A DNA stretch of 17,306 bases from RH-AL1 sp964245015 (GCA_964245015.1 CAXTMA010000063.1:1-17306), one strand, 5' to 3'; shown: positions 7,908 to 14,477, counted from the stretch's first letter. Translations and numbers: made by a program. The notes: generated by a model from the letters alone, not told the origin.

Positions 7908-7933
7908 GCCGCGCCGGCGGATGCCGGCGCGGC
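7908..7933 (+). terminator. Strong GC hairpin after the DUF1236 gene
   Basis: Two perfect 11-base arms, GCCGCGCCGGC and GCCGGCGCGGC, enclose a 4-base loop 49 bases after the stop codon at 7859. There is no T-run, so it is a possible terminator or 3'-end stabiliser rather than a canonical intrinsic terminator. Confidence 0.45.
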
Positions 7934-8076
7934 ACAGCTCCCCGGCAAACACGCCGGCTGCGCTTGGTCGCCCCTAGCCGGCACCGGCGCTTGTGCGTAT
8001 ATGCGCGGCCATCGGGTACCTGCGGAGGTGCCGGCGCGTCCGCCGGGGCCGGGCGGCGAGCGTCGGGGAACGGCTG

Positions 8077-8451
8077 ATGCGCTGGGTCATGCGATCCAAG
8101 CTCCACAACGGCGTGGTGACGGAAGCCAACCTCGCCTATGTCGGCTCGATCACGATCGACGAGAACCTGCTCGACGCCGTCGGCCTGTGGCCCGGCGAGA
8201 AGGTCCTGGTGGTCTCCAACACCTCCGGGGCGCGGCTCGAAACCTACACGATCGCCGGCCCACGCGGATCGCGGGCGATCTGCATGAACGGCGCTGCCGC
8301 CCACCTGATCGGCGAAGGCGAGCAGGTCATCATCATGGGCTTCGAACTCGTCGATCGACCCGTGACGGCGAATGTCGCCGTGCTTGACGGCGCCAACCGC
8401 ATCCTCAAGGAGATCGTCGAGCGCGCGCGCAGCACCGTTGACGCGTTCTGA
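8077..8451 (+). CDS. panD: Aspartate 1-decarboxylase PanD
   Basis: PanD decarboxylates L-aspartate to beta-alanine for pantothenate and coenzyme A synthesis. It is made as a proenzyme that cleaves itself at a Gly-Ser bond to form a pyruvoyl cofactor. The 124-residue product shows the family core SKLHNGVVTEANLAYVGS. The cleavage site falls at Gly23-Ser24, which matches Gly24-Ser25 of E. coli. Arg53 and Tyr57 in GARLETYTI match the substrate-binding Arg54 and Tyr58, and NGAAAHL is the conserved oxyanion region. The ATG at 8077 has GGGGA upstream at suitable spacing; an ATG at 8089 is possible, and the open frame extending back to 7993 is probably not translated. It converges with the MmcB gene, leaving 30 bases between them. 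No other pantothenate gene is nearby. Confidence 0.95.
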   Translation: MRWVMRSKLHNGVVTEANLAYVGSITIDENLLDAVGLWPGEKVLVVSNTSGARLETYTIAGPRGSRAICMNGAAAHLIGEGEQVIIMGFELVDRPVTANVAVLDGANRILKEIVERARSTVDAF

Positions 8452-8481
8452 TCCCGAGCCGCGCCCCGAGACTGATCGCCG

Positions 8482-8961
8482 TCAGGGCTTGCTCATGGCG
8501 GGATCACCCAAGGCATGGAGACGGTGGGCGGCGAGCTGGGCGAACTGCAGCGTCACCATGCGGCGCGTCGCCGGCGACAGCCTGTGATCCGGCGCCTGCC
8601 GAAACAGCGCGGCACCATAGGCGTCGGCCACGATCAGCCCGGCGTCCTCCGGCAGGATGGCCAACGGCATCTGCGCCGTCACCGCGAAGTAGAGCCGGTC
8701 GCAGTGGGCGCGGTAGTCCTGCCATTTGCCGTCGGCGCGGAAATCGGCCACCGAGGATTTGACCTCCACGATGTGGATGGTGCCGTCGCCACCCAGCGCC
8801 ACCAGATCCGCCCGCCGCCCGGAGCGCAGCGGCATCTCGGCGAGCGTCGCGAAGCCAAGCGCGCGCAGGTAGCGGCGGGTGCCCCGCGCGATGAACAGCG
8901 CCGTTTCGGACTGGCGGCCGTCGACCGGCGCCGCAACGGGATCAATCAAGCGGGGCGGCAT
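8482..8961 (-). CDS. mmcB: MmcB-family DNA repair protein (PD-(D/E)XK nuclease fold)
   Basis: The 159-residue protein matches the alphaproteobacterial MmcB family, linked in Caulobacter to mitomycin C resistance and the SOS response. The nuclease core is visible: Asp52 in RRADLVALG, then Glu66 and Lys68 in HIVEVKSSVADF, followed by WQDYRAHCDRLYFAV with Gln81. This is the usual D...ExK...Q order of PD-(D/E)XK endonucleases. The start at 8961 has GAGG eight bases upstream. In the 188-base region up to the next gene I see no GTTC-N7-GTTC alphaproteobacterial LexA box, so SOS control is not evident here. A structured inverted-repeat cluster lies there instead. Nuclease activity is inferred from the motif; no substrate is shown. 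Confidence 0.88.
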   Translation of the reverse strand: MPPRLIDPVAAPVDGRQSETALFIARGTRRYLRALGFATLAEMPLRSGRRADLVALGGDGTIHIVEVKSSVADFRADGKWQDYRAHCDRLYFAVTAQMPLAILPEDAGLIVADAYGAALFRQAPDHRLSPATRRMVTLQFAQLAAHRLHALGDPAMSKP

Positions 8962-9032
8962 GGCCGTAACCTCGTTTCATCCTGGCTACAGCATCGCCGC
9001 GAAAAGGGCACTGCCACTTGCGCTGGGATGGG

Positions 9033-9139
9033 CTAAGCAGGTTTCGCAAAAGTGCCCCGCGGTTTTGCGATCCAAACCTGCGGCATGGCAAAAAAACTGA
9101 GCAGGTGAAGCGTTGGCCTGCCAACGCGAACCTGCTTAG
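9033..9139. repeat. Nested inverted repeats with four GCAGGT half-sites
   Basis: This 107-base element lies between divergent mmcB and the cyclase gene. The outer arms 9033-9041 (CTAAGCAGG) and 9131-9139 (CCTGCTTAG) pair perfectly. The pairing extends inward through TTTCGC and GCGAA with one bulged base. Inside are a 7-bp hairpin CGCAAAA/TTTTGCG (9045-9051 with 9063-9069), a 6-bp stem ACCTGC/GCAGGT (9076-9081 with 9101-9106), and a 7-bp hairpin GCGTTGG/CCAACGC (9110-9116 with 9121-9127). The hexamer GCAGGT or its complement occurs four times in alternating orientation. It could be a folded RNA leader, a small palindromic repeat unit, or an operator array. It is not a tRNA. Confidence 0.6.
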
Positions 9140-9149
9140 GATAAGCGGC

Positions 9150-9965
9150 GTGAAACCGCTCAGCCCACGCCGCCTTCTCACCGCGAGCCTGCTCGGCGTC
9201 GGCCTGGGGTGCTCGCCCGCCCGGCCGCAGAGCACCGTTCCGGCGACGCCGAGCCTTGCCGACGCCCTCGCCGCCCTCCATGCCCGGCCGAAGGTCGACC
9301 TGACCCACAGCTTCAGCGCGACAACGCCCGTTGCCCCCGGTTTCGGGCAGGCTCGCCTCACTCCGGCCGTCGACCCGCGCACGCTCGAAGCCTACACCAT
9401 CGCCCACGATGGCTTCCGCGCGACCTATTACGCGATGGCCGGGGCTTACGGGACCCACGTCGAGGCGCCGGCCGCCGTCGCGCCGGACGGCCGCAGCCTC
9501 GACGAGATCGACCCCGGCAACATGATCCTTCCGCTGGTGGTCCTCGACGACACGCCGTTCCTCGCGGCCGATCCCGCCCACGCCTTCTCGCCCGACGACC
9601 TCGCCGCCTGGGAGCGGACCCACGGGCGCGTGCCGGCCGGCAGCTTCGTCGCCCTGCGTACCGATCTGTCGAAGGATTGGGCCAGCCCGTCCCGTTTCGA
9701 GCGCTCGCCCTTCCCGGCCTGGTCGCTTGCCGTGCTCAAGCTGCTGTTCGAGGCCCGCGGCGTCACCGCGATCGGCCACGAAAGCCTGGAAACGACCGTC
9801 GGGCGAGAGGGCGCAGCCTACGTGCTCGGTCAGGGACACTGGCAGGCCGCCGGGCTTGCCAACCTCGGCGACGTGCCGGCCACCGGCGCGGTGATCGTGG
9901 CCGCCTGGCCGAAGCCGAAGAGTGGGTTCGCGTTTCCCGCCCGGGTGTTCGCGGTGCTGCCGTGA
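9150..9965 (+). CDS. Exported cyclase-family (kynurenine formamidase-like) hydrolase with altered metal motif
   Basis: The 271-residue product resembles the cyclase family (PF04199) of metal-dependent hydrolases: KVDLTHSFSATTPV at 48-61, AYGTHVEAPAAVAPDG at 99-114, DPGNMILPLVVLDD, FVALRTDLSKDW, and IGHESLETTVGREG. Near the C-terminus it has AAWPKPKSGFAFPARVF. The N-terminus carries a twin-arginine followed by a hydrophobic segment (SPRRLLTASLLGVGLGC), suggesting Tat export or a lipoprotein. I chose the GTG at 9150 because AGGA lies eight bases upstream and this places the signal peptide at the start. The frame is also open back to 9018 through the repeat cluster. In the GTHxDxPxH metal motif the Asp is Glu (105) and the last His is Ala (109). 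Metal binding may be changed or lost. It overlaps cutA by four bases. Confidence 0.82.
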   Translation: MKPLSPRRLLTASLLGVGLGCSPARPQSTVPATPSLADALAALHARPKVDLTHSFSATTPVAPGFGQARLTPAVDPRTLEAYTIAHDGFRATYYAMAGAYGTHVEAPAAVAPDGRSLDEIDPGNMILPLVVLDDTPFLAADPAHAFSPDDLAAWERTHGRVPAGSFVALRTDLSKDWASPSRFERSPFPAWSLAVLKLLFEARGVTAIGHESLETTVGREGAAYVLGQGHWQAAGLANLGDVPATGAVIVAAWPKPKSGFAFPARVFAVLP

Positions 9966-10279
9966 CCGGCTTCGCGGTGGTGTCCACAACGGTGGCAGAC
10001 GCTTCGGAAGCCCGCGACCTCGCCAAGGCGCTTGTCGAGGCGAGGCTCGCCGCCTGCGTGCAGATTATGCCGGTCACCAGCGCCTACCGCTGGGAGGGCG
10101 CGGTCGCGGAGAGCGCCGAGCAGCTCCTTGCCTGCAAGATCGCGGTGGCCGACTTCGACGCCGTCGTCTCGGCGATCCGGGCGAAACACACCTATGACGT
10201 TCCCGAGATCGTGATGACCCCGATCATCGCCGGCGCTCGATCCTACCTGGATTGGCTTGCCGCCGCCGTGGCCCGCTGA
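9962..10279 (+). CDS. cutA: Divalent cation tolerance protein CutA
   Basis: CutA is a small trimeric ferredoxin-like protein, historically tied to copper tolerance, whose exact role is unsettled. The 105-residue product has the family signature blocks: FAVVSTTVADASEARDLAKA at the start, LAACVQIMPVTSAYRWEG at 29-46, and IRAKHTYDVPEIVMTPI near 72-88. The start is a GTG at 9962 that overlaps the stop codon of the preceding hydrolase as GTGA, so the two are probably translationally coupled and co-transcribed. The length and lack of a signal peptide suit a cytoplasmic protein. A hairpin at 10370-10402 lies about 90 bases downstream. Confidence 0.94.
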   Translation: MTGFAVVSTTVADASEARDLAKALVEARLAACVQIMPVTSAYRWEGAVAESAEQLLACKIAVADFDAVVSAIRAKHTYDVPEIVMTPIIAGARSYLDWLAAAVAR

Positions 10280-10366
10280 GGAAACGCGAAAAGCCACCAT
10301 CGAAGAAGAGGTCTGCGAGGCGGCGACGCGAGGCCATCGAAGGACCAGACGTCGGCACTCTCGACG

Positions 10367-10402
10367 CAAAAGCGGCGGCGCCCGCGAAGGTCGCCGCCGC
10401 TT
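10367..10402 (-). terminator. Intrinsic terminator after pqqA, possibly bidirectional with cutA
   Basis: Arms AAGCGGCGGCG (10370-10380) and CGCCGCCGCTT (10392-10402) pair over 11 bases around an 11-base loop. Read on the minus strand the stem ends in CTTTTGCG, a short T-run, 35 bases after the pqqA stop. It could also stop plus-strand transcripts from cutA, though there the T-run is only TT. Confidence 0.75.
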
Positions 10403-10436
10403 CAATCCGACATCACTGCTGACGTCGGAACAAACT

Positions 10437-10526
10437 TCAGAATTCGACGGAAATGTCGGCCGAGTCGTAGCTCGTGACTTCCATGCCGACGCAGATCTCT
10501 TCGACGATCGGGGCGACCCAGTTCAT
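10437..10526 (-). CDS. pqqA: Coenzyme PQQ precursor peptide PqqA (orphan gene)
   Basis: This 29-codon gene encodes the peptide whose Glu and Tyr side chains become the cofactor pyrroloquinoline quinone after cross-linking by PqqE with PqqD. The peptide begins MNWVAPIVEEICVGMEV and continues TSYDSADISVEF. Glu16 and Tyr20 in GMEVTSY have the obligatory E-x3-Y spacing, and the length and core match Methylobacterium PqqA from memory. The ATG at 10526 is preceded by GGAGAG four bases upstream, a good ribosome binding site. The stop at 10437 is followed by an intrinsic terminator. No pqqB, C, D or E follows: the next gene downstream is cutA in the opposite direction. It is therefore a solitary precursor copy, and the maturation genes would have to be elsewhere in the genome. 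It is short enough to be missed by gene finders. Confidence 0.9.
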   Translation of the reverse strand: MNWVAPIVEEICVGMEVTSYDSADISVEF

Positions 10527-10619
10527 GTTTCTCTCCAAAGTTCTTATCGTGCTGGCCTTGTTGGCCACAGCTACCTAGATCGGCGCGAGCGCCGTGACCA
10601 ACGAAGAGTTTCGTTCGGG

Positions 10620-10640
10620 TTGATCGATCACCTCGATCAA
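10620..10640. promoter_or_regulatory. 21-bp palindrome upstream of pqqA, candidate operator
   Basis: Perfect 8-base arms TTGATCGA and TCGATCAA surround a 5-base spacer, about 95-115 bases before the pqqA start and about 270 bases before oxyR. The form suits a dimeric regulator, but the sequence does not name it. A second short hairpin, CGGCGC/GCGCCG at 10581-10594, lies between it and pqqA. The rest of the 385-base divergent region holds no gene that I can support. Confidence 0.45.
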
Positions 10641-10911
10641 TGAGAGATCTTTGAGAAACCAGAGCATCGGATCTGCCCAAAAGCCGCCGCATACTTTCTG
10701 GTCCGGTGCTTTCGCCCGAACGAACGAGGCCGGCGGCGACGGTCACGCACCGTAGGATGTAATCTTCCCGACACGGCACGCGCGGGCGTGGCGGCCGGGT
10801 TGCCTCGATGAGGGACGGGCGCATGCATCAGGCTGCTGGCTGGATCGATGGAGGGACCGGCGACATGCGGATCCCCGCGCCCGGTGCTGGCCTCGCGCCA
10901 AGGCCGCGCCC

Positions 10912-11853
10912 ATGAGCTATCCGCCGACGTTGAAGCAGCTGCAGTACCTCACCGCGCTGCACCAGCACGGCCATTTCGGACGAGCTGCCGAAGCAGTCTG
11001 CGTGACGCAATCGACGCTGTCGGCCGGCCTGCGCGAACTGGAAGGGCTGCTCGGCGCTGTGCTGGTCGAGCGCACGCAACGCGTCCTGCGCTTCACGCCG
11101 CTGGGCGAGCGCATCGTCGCCAAGGCCTACATCGTGCTGCGCGAGGCCGACGAGCTGACCGCCATGGCGAGCGGCTCGGGCAAGCCGCTGAGCGGCGAAG
11201 TCCGCCTGGGCGTCATCCCCACCATCGCGCCGTTCCTGCTGCCCTTGCTGCTGCCGGAACTGCGCACCGCCTTCCCCGATCTCAAGCTGTATCTGCGGGA
11301 AGACCTGACGACGCCGGCCTGCGAAGCGCTGATGCGCGGCCAGCTCGATTGCCTGCTGCTCGCCCTTCCCTACCCCTGCGGCGACGTCACCCTGGCGCCG
11401 ATGTTTCGCGACCCCTTCTACCTCGCCTTCCATCCTGCGGAGTTCGACGGCGCCGCGCCTTTCGTTCTACCGGAAGCGATCGACGATACACGCCTGCTCG
11501 TGCTGGAAGATGGACATTGCCTCCGCGGCCATGCGCTGGAAGCCTGTGGCCGGCCGGAGCTGCGCACCGATATGGCGCATGTCGGCACGTCGTTGCACAC
11601 GCTGGTGCAGATGGTGGCGAATCGGCTTGGTCTGACGCTGCTGCCGGAAATGGCCGTGATGTCCGGTATCCTGTCGGGAACGCCGGTTCAAGCCAGACCC
11701 GTTGAGGGGCAGCACGCCAGCCGTGAAATCGCGCTCGCCTGGCGCAAATCGAGCCCGCGTGCCGATGAATTCATCCTTCTCGCCGAAGCGTTCCATGCGA
11801 GTTGGCAATCGCAACTGACATTGGCGTCGCAGCGCGAAGGCGACGAGTTCTGA
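10912..11853 (+). CDS. oxyR: Hydrogen peroxide-sensing LysR-type regulator OxyR
   Basis: OxyR is a tetrameric LysR-type activator that senses peroxide by forming a disulfide and then turns on catalase, peroxidase and thiol-repair genes. The 313-residue protein has an N-terminal winged helix-turn-helix (LKQLQYLTALHQHGHFGRAA, then CVTQSTLSAGLRELEGLLG, residues 7-48) and a periplasmic-binding-like sensor domain from about 95. The redox pair is Cys203 and Cys212 in LEDGHCLRGHALEAC. It has the same nine-residue spacing as Cys199 and Cys208 of E. coli OxyR, which distinguishes it from other LysR regulators. AAGG precedes the ATG. No catalase or peroxiredoxin gene is adjacent, so its targets are elsewhere or include the divergent pqqA; the latter is only inference from position. 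Confidence 0.94.
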   Translation: MSYPPTLKQLQYLTALHQHGHFGRAAEAVCVTQSTLSAGLRELEGLLGAVLVERTQRVLRFTPLGERIVAKAYIVLREADELTAMASGSGKPLSGEVRLGVIPTIAPFLLPLLLPELRTAFPDLKLYLREDLTTPACEALMRGQLDCLLLALPYPCGDVTLAPMFRDPFYLAFHPAEFDGAAPFVLPEAIDDTRLLVLEDGHCLRGHALEACGRPELRTDMAHVGTSLHTLVQMVANRLGLTLLPEMAVMSGILSGTPVQARPVEGQHASREIALAWRKSSPRADEFILLAEAFHASWQSQLTLASQREGDEF

Positions 11854-11911
11854 CGGATGAGGTCGGCAAGTTCAGTGGTCGCTGCTCCTGATTTACGCTG
11901 GAGCTCCGGAG

Positions 11912-11947
11912 GGACGTTCAGGCAAGCGGCAGCCTGTCTGAACGTCC
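11912..11947 (+). terminator. Hairpin downstream of oxyR
   Basis: Perfect 10-base arms GGACGTTCAG and CTGAACGTCC occur 59 bases after the oxyR stop, with further CAGGC/GCCTG pairing inside. There is no T-run on either strand. It may end transcripts from oxyR and from the convergent small gene at 12025-12300. Confidence 0.5.
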
Positions 11948-12024
11948 GCGACCGATATCAAAGGGAGCAACGTTCCAACCGTTGCCGATCATGACGCATG
12001 CCCTCACGCAAGCCTTGGCGCAGA

Positions 12025-12300
12025 TCAGTTCCGGTCGGGGTATTCGCCCGGGGGACCTCCGGTCGCCGTTCCCGCGCCAGCCGCCGTTCCGTTGGTTGTC
12101 GCGCCGCCGCCTGTGCCACCCGTGCCGCCGCGGCCGCTCTCGCTGTAGCCGGTGATGGCGCTGTCGGCACCCGTGCCGGTGCCGCGCGTAAGGGGGGCCG
12201 TGCCGCCCGTCCCCGGCCTCACGGCATCCTGCGCCAAGCCCGGGGCGGTCATCGCGGCGAACCCGACCACCGATAAGGCAACCTTGATCAATCCATTCAT
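12025..12300 (-). CDS. Small secreted Gly/Thr-rich protein of unknown function
   Basis: I do not recognise a family. From the ATG at 12300 the product has 91 residues: a signal peptide (MNGLIKVALSVVGFAAMTAP, likely cleavage after GLA at 23), then a mature part of about 68 residues made almost only of Gly, Thr, Ala, Ser and Pro. The mature part has runs such as GRGGTGGTGGGATTNGT and ends GGPPGEYPDRN. The mature chain contains no Cys and few hydrophobic residues, so it is probably disordered and periplasmic or surface-exposed. The start is supported by GGAG six bases upstream of the ATG; the frame is also open further upstream to 12432. It converges on oxyR. Low-complexity composition leaves some doubt that it is a real gene. 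Confidence 0.6.
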   Translation of the reverse strand: MNGLIKVALSVVGFAAMTAPGLAQDAVRPGTGGTAPLTRGTGTGADSAITGYSESGRGGTGGTGGGATTNGTAAGAGTATGGPPGEYPDRN

Positions 12301-12774
12301 TTCATTCTCCGATCGAAGCCCATGCGAACGCACGTCTCCGGGTTGGCGTGCAGCTGAGGGATGCGACGTGACAACAGCGAGCGCAATGTATCCAGGTGGA
12401 CCGGGACGCCTCACATGTTGTAATTTGTGCACGCACTTTCGGTTCCCGGCAGACCTGCGCCAAGTGTTGTTTTTGCCACGCTACTTCCGAACAACAGCTA
12501 TGCAATCACAGTCGAGCCGCTCGGCGAGGTTGCGATCCAGTCAAGCGGGATCCGCTTGAGCTTCGGTGAGGCAACGGACGTGGTCGTCCGCTTCCACGCG
12601 AATGTCGGCCCGCGCTGAACCCGACGGGTCGGGTGCATGTCACGAGCCGCCGTCCTCCACGCTGCCGTGAACCGATCGCCTTACCGCCGGAGCCGACAGC
12701 CGCTTTCGGAACGAGCTTGTTGCCAATGGCGAAGCGCAGCCGCCTCGCTCCACTCCGAAGAGGAACCCGCCGCC
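12301..12774. other. 474-base stretch without a recognised gene
   Basis: The stretch contains the upstream region of the small secreted gene and the leader of hyi. A plus-strand open stretch at 12427-12618 reads NNSYAITVEPLGEVAIQSSG then IRLSFGEATDVVVRF before a stop. That part looks more protein-like than its surroundings, but I cannot assign it and see no ribosome binding site; it could be a gene fragment. GC content around 12380-12500 is visibly lower than elsewhere. No hairpin terminator, tRNA or repeat was found. Confidence 0.5.
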
Positions 12775-13557
12775 ATGCCGAAGTTCAACGCCAACCTGAC
12801 GATGCTCTTCACCGAGCTGCCCTTCCTCGATCGCTTCGCGGCGGCGCGGCAGGCCGGCTTCGAGGCGGTTGAAATCCTCTTCCCCTACGATCACGGCGCG
12901 GCCGAACTGCGCGCGCGTCTCGATGATCATGGCCTGCAGCTCGTCTTGCAGAACCTGCCCGCCGGCGACTTCGCCGGCGGCGAACGCGGCGTCGCGGTGC
13001 TGCCCGATCGCAAGGCGGAGTTCCGCCGCGGCGTCAGCCAGGCTCTGGAGACCGCGGGAGCGCTCGGTTGTTCGCAGGTCAACTGCCTCGTCGGCAAGGT
13101 TCCGGCCGGCCTCGACTTGCGGCTGGTCGAGGACACCCTCATGGAAAATCTGAGCTTCGCCGCCGCCGAGCTGAAGAATGGCGGCATTCGCCTGCTGCTG
13201 GAGATGGTCAACACCCGCGACGTACCGGGCTTCCATCTCAGCACCACGGCGCAAGCCCTCGTCCTGATCGATCGGATCGGGTCGGACAACATCTTCCTGC
13301 AATACGACATTTACCACATGCAGGTGATGGAGGGAGACCTCGCGCGCACCCTGGAGCGCCATCTCCCGCGCATCGCCCACGTCCAGATCGCCGACAATCC
13401 CGGCCGGCACGAGCCCGGCACGGGCGAGATCAACTATCCCTTCCTGTTCCGCCATCTCGACGCGATCGGTTACGGCGGCTGGGTCGGCTGCGAATACGTG
13501 CCCGCCGGTCGCACCATCGATGGCCTGGGCTGGCTCGCGCAGGCGCGGGCCGCCTGA
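12775..13557 (+). CDS. hyi: Hydroxypyruvate isomerase family protein
   Basis: Hyi interconverts hydroxypyruvate and tartronate semialdehyde in glyoxylate/glycerate metabolism. The 260-residue product is a xylose isomerase-like TIM barrel. It starts MPKFNANLTMLFTELPFLDR, the usual beginning of the family. The paired catalytic glutamates are present: Glu143 in LLEMVNTRD and Glu240 in VGCEYVP. Likely metal ligands are Asp178 and His181 in QYDIYHMQ and Gln204 in AHVQIADNPGRHEPGTGEI, another family signature. The frame is open upstream to 12637, but the ATG at 12775 has AGGA about ten bases before it and gives the normal length. It is followed after 35 bases by glxR, so the two probably form an operon. 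Confidence 0.94.
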   Translation: MPKFNANLTMLFTELPFLDRFAAARQAGFEAVEILFPYDHGAAELRARLDDHGLQLVLQNLPAGDFAGGERGVAVLPDRKAEFRRGVSQALETAGALGCSQVNCLVGKVPAGLDLRLVEDTLMENLSFAAAELKNGGIRLLLEMVNTRDVPGFHLSTTAQALVLIDRIGSDNIFLQYDIYHMQVMEGDLARTLERHLPRIAHVQIADNPGRHEPGTGEINYPFLFRHLDAIGYGGWVGCEYVPAGRTIDGLGWLAQARAA

Positions 13558-13592
13558 AGCAAGCTTCTCACACCAACTCCAAGGATCCGCAC

Positions 13593-14477
13593 ATGTCCGA
13601 TCTCGGTTTCATCGGCCTCGGCATCATGGGGGCGCCGATGGCCGGTCGCCTTGCCAAGGCCGGCCATGCGCTCAGCCTGCGCGGCGGCCGTCGACCGCTG
13701 CCGCAGGACCTGCTCGACGGTGGCGCCCACGCCTGCGCCAACCCCCGCGAAGTGGCCGAGCGCTCGGAGGTGATCTTCCTGATGGTGCCGGACACGCCGC
13801 AAGTCGAGGAAGTGCTGTTCGCAAGCGACGGCGTCGCCGCCGGCCTCGACGCCGGCAAGGTCGTCGTCGACATGAGTTCGATCTCGCCGCTCGCCACCAA
13901 GGACTTCGCCAAGCGCATCAACGAGCGCGGCTGCGCCTACCTCGACGCGCCGGTGTCGGGCGGCGAGGTCGGCGCCAAGGCCGGCAGCCTGACGATCATG
14001 GTCGGCGGCCCGGACGATGCCTTTGAACGGGTCAAGCCCCTGTTCGAGCTGATGGGGAAAAACATCACCCTTGTCGGCGGCAACGGCGACGGACAAACGA
14101 CCAAGGTCGCCAACCAGATCATCGTCGCCCTCAATATCGAAGCGGTGGCCGAGGCGCTGGTCTTCGCCGCCAAGGCCGGCGCCGACCCGGCCCGCGTCCG
14201 GCAGGCGCTGATGGGCGGCTTCGCCTCGTCCCGGATCCTGGACGTGCACGGCGAGCGCATGGTGACGCGCAGCTTCGCCCCCGGCTTCCGCATCGCCTTG
14301 CACCAGAAGGATCTCAACCTCGCCCTGGAGGGCGCCCGCACCCTCGGCGTGCCGCTGCCCAACACGGCCACCGCGCAGCAACTGTTCAACGCCTGCGCAG
14401 CCAATGGTGACTCGGCTCTCGACCACTCGGCGATGGTGAAGGCGCTGGAACTCCTCGCGGCTCAGGCGGTGGCTTGA
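13593..14477 (+). CDS. glxR: 2-hydroxy-3-oxopropionate (tartronate semialdehyde) reductase
   Basis: The enzyme reduces tartronate semialdehyde to D-glycerate with NAD(P)H, the step after Hyi or glyoxylate carboligase. The 294-residue product is a beta-hydroxyacid dehydrogenase. Its Rossmann glycine motif is GFIGLGIMGAPMAGRL at 5-20, the substrate-binding signature is LDAPVSGGEVGAKAGSL at 117-133, and the catalytic Lys171 lies in GDGQTTKVANQ. The C-terminal helical domain includes HQKDLNLAL. The length is normal for the family. AAGGA lies about eight bases before the ATG. It is adjacent to hyi, but glyoxylate carboligase (gcl) and glycerate kinase, often in the same operon, are missing from the window. 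The assignment as GlxR rather than 3-hydroxyisobutyrate dehydrogenase rests largely on the pairing with hyi. Confidence 0.92.
   Translation: MSDLGFIGLGIMGAPMAGRLAKAGHALSLRGGRRPLPQDLLDGGAHACANPREVAERSEVIFLMVPDTPQVEEVLFASDGVAAGLDAGKVVVDMSSISPLATKDFAKRINERGCAYLDAPVSGGEVGAKAGSLTIMVGGPDDAFERVKPLFELMGKNITLVGGNGDGQTTKVANQIIVALNIEAVAEALVFAAKAGADPARVRQALMGGFASSRILDVHGERMVTRSFAPGFRIALHQKDLNLALEGARTLGVPLPNTATAQQLFNACAANGDSALDHSAMVKALELLAAQAVA

Noticed and set aside
9033..9139. tRNA gene in the cloverleaf-like repeat
   Set aside because: Stem lengths do not fit a tRNA and there is no T-loop GGTTCGA-type sequence at the right distance.
8962..9149. LexA (SOS) box before the MmcB gene
   Set aside because: No GTTC-N7-GTTC or its complement is present; only a single GAAC occurs, inside the repeat cluster.
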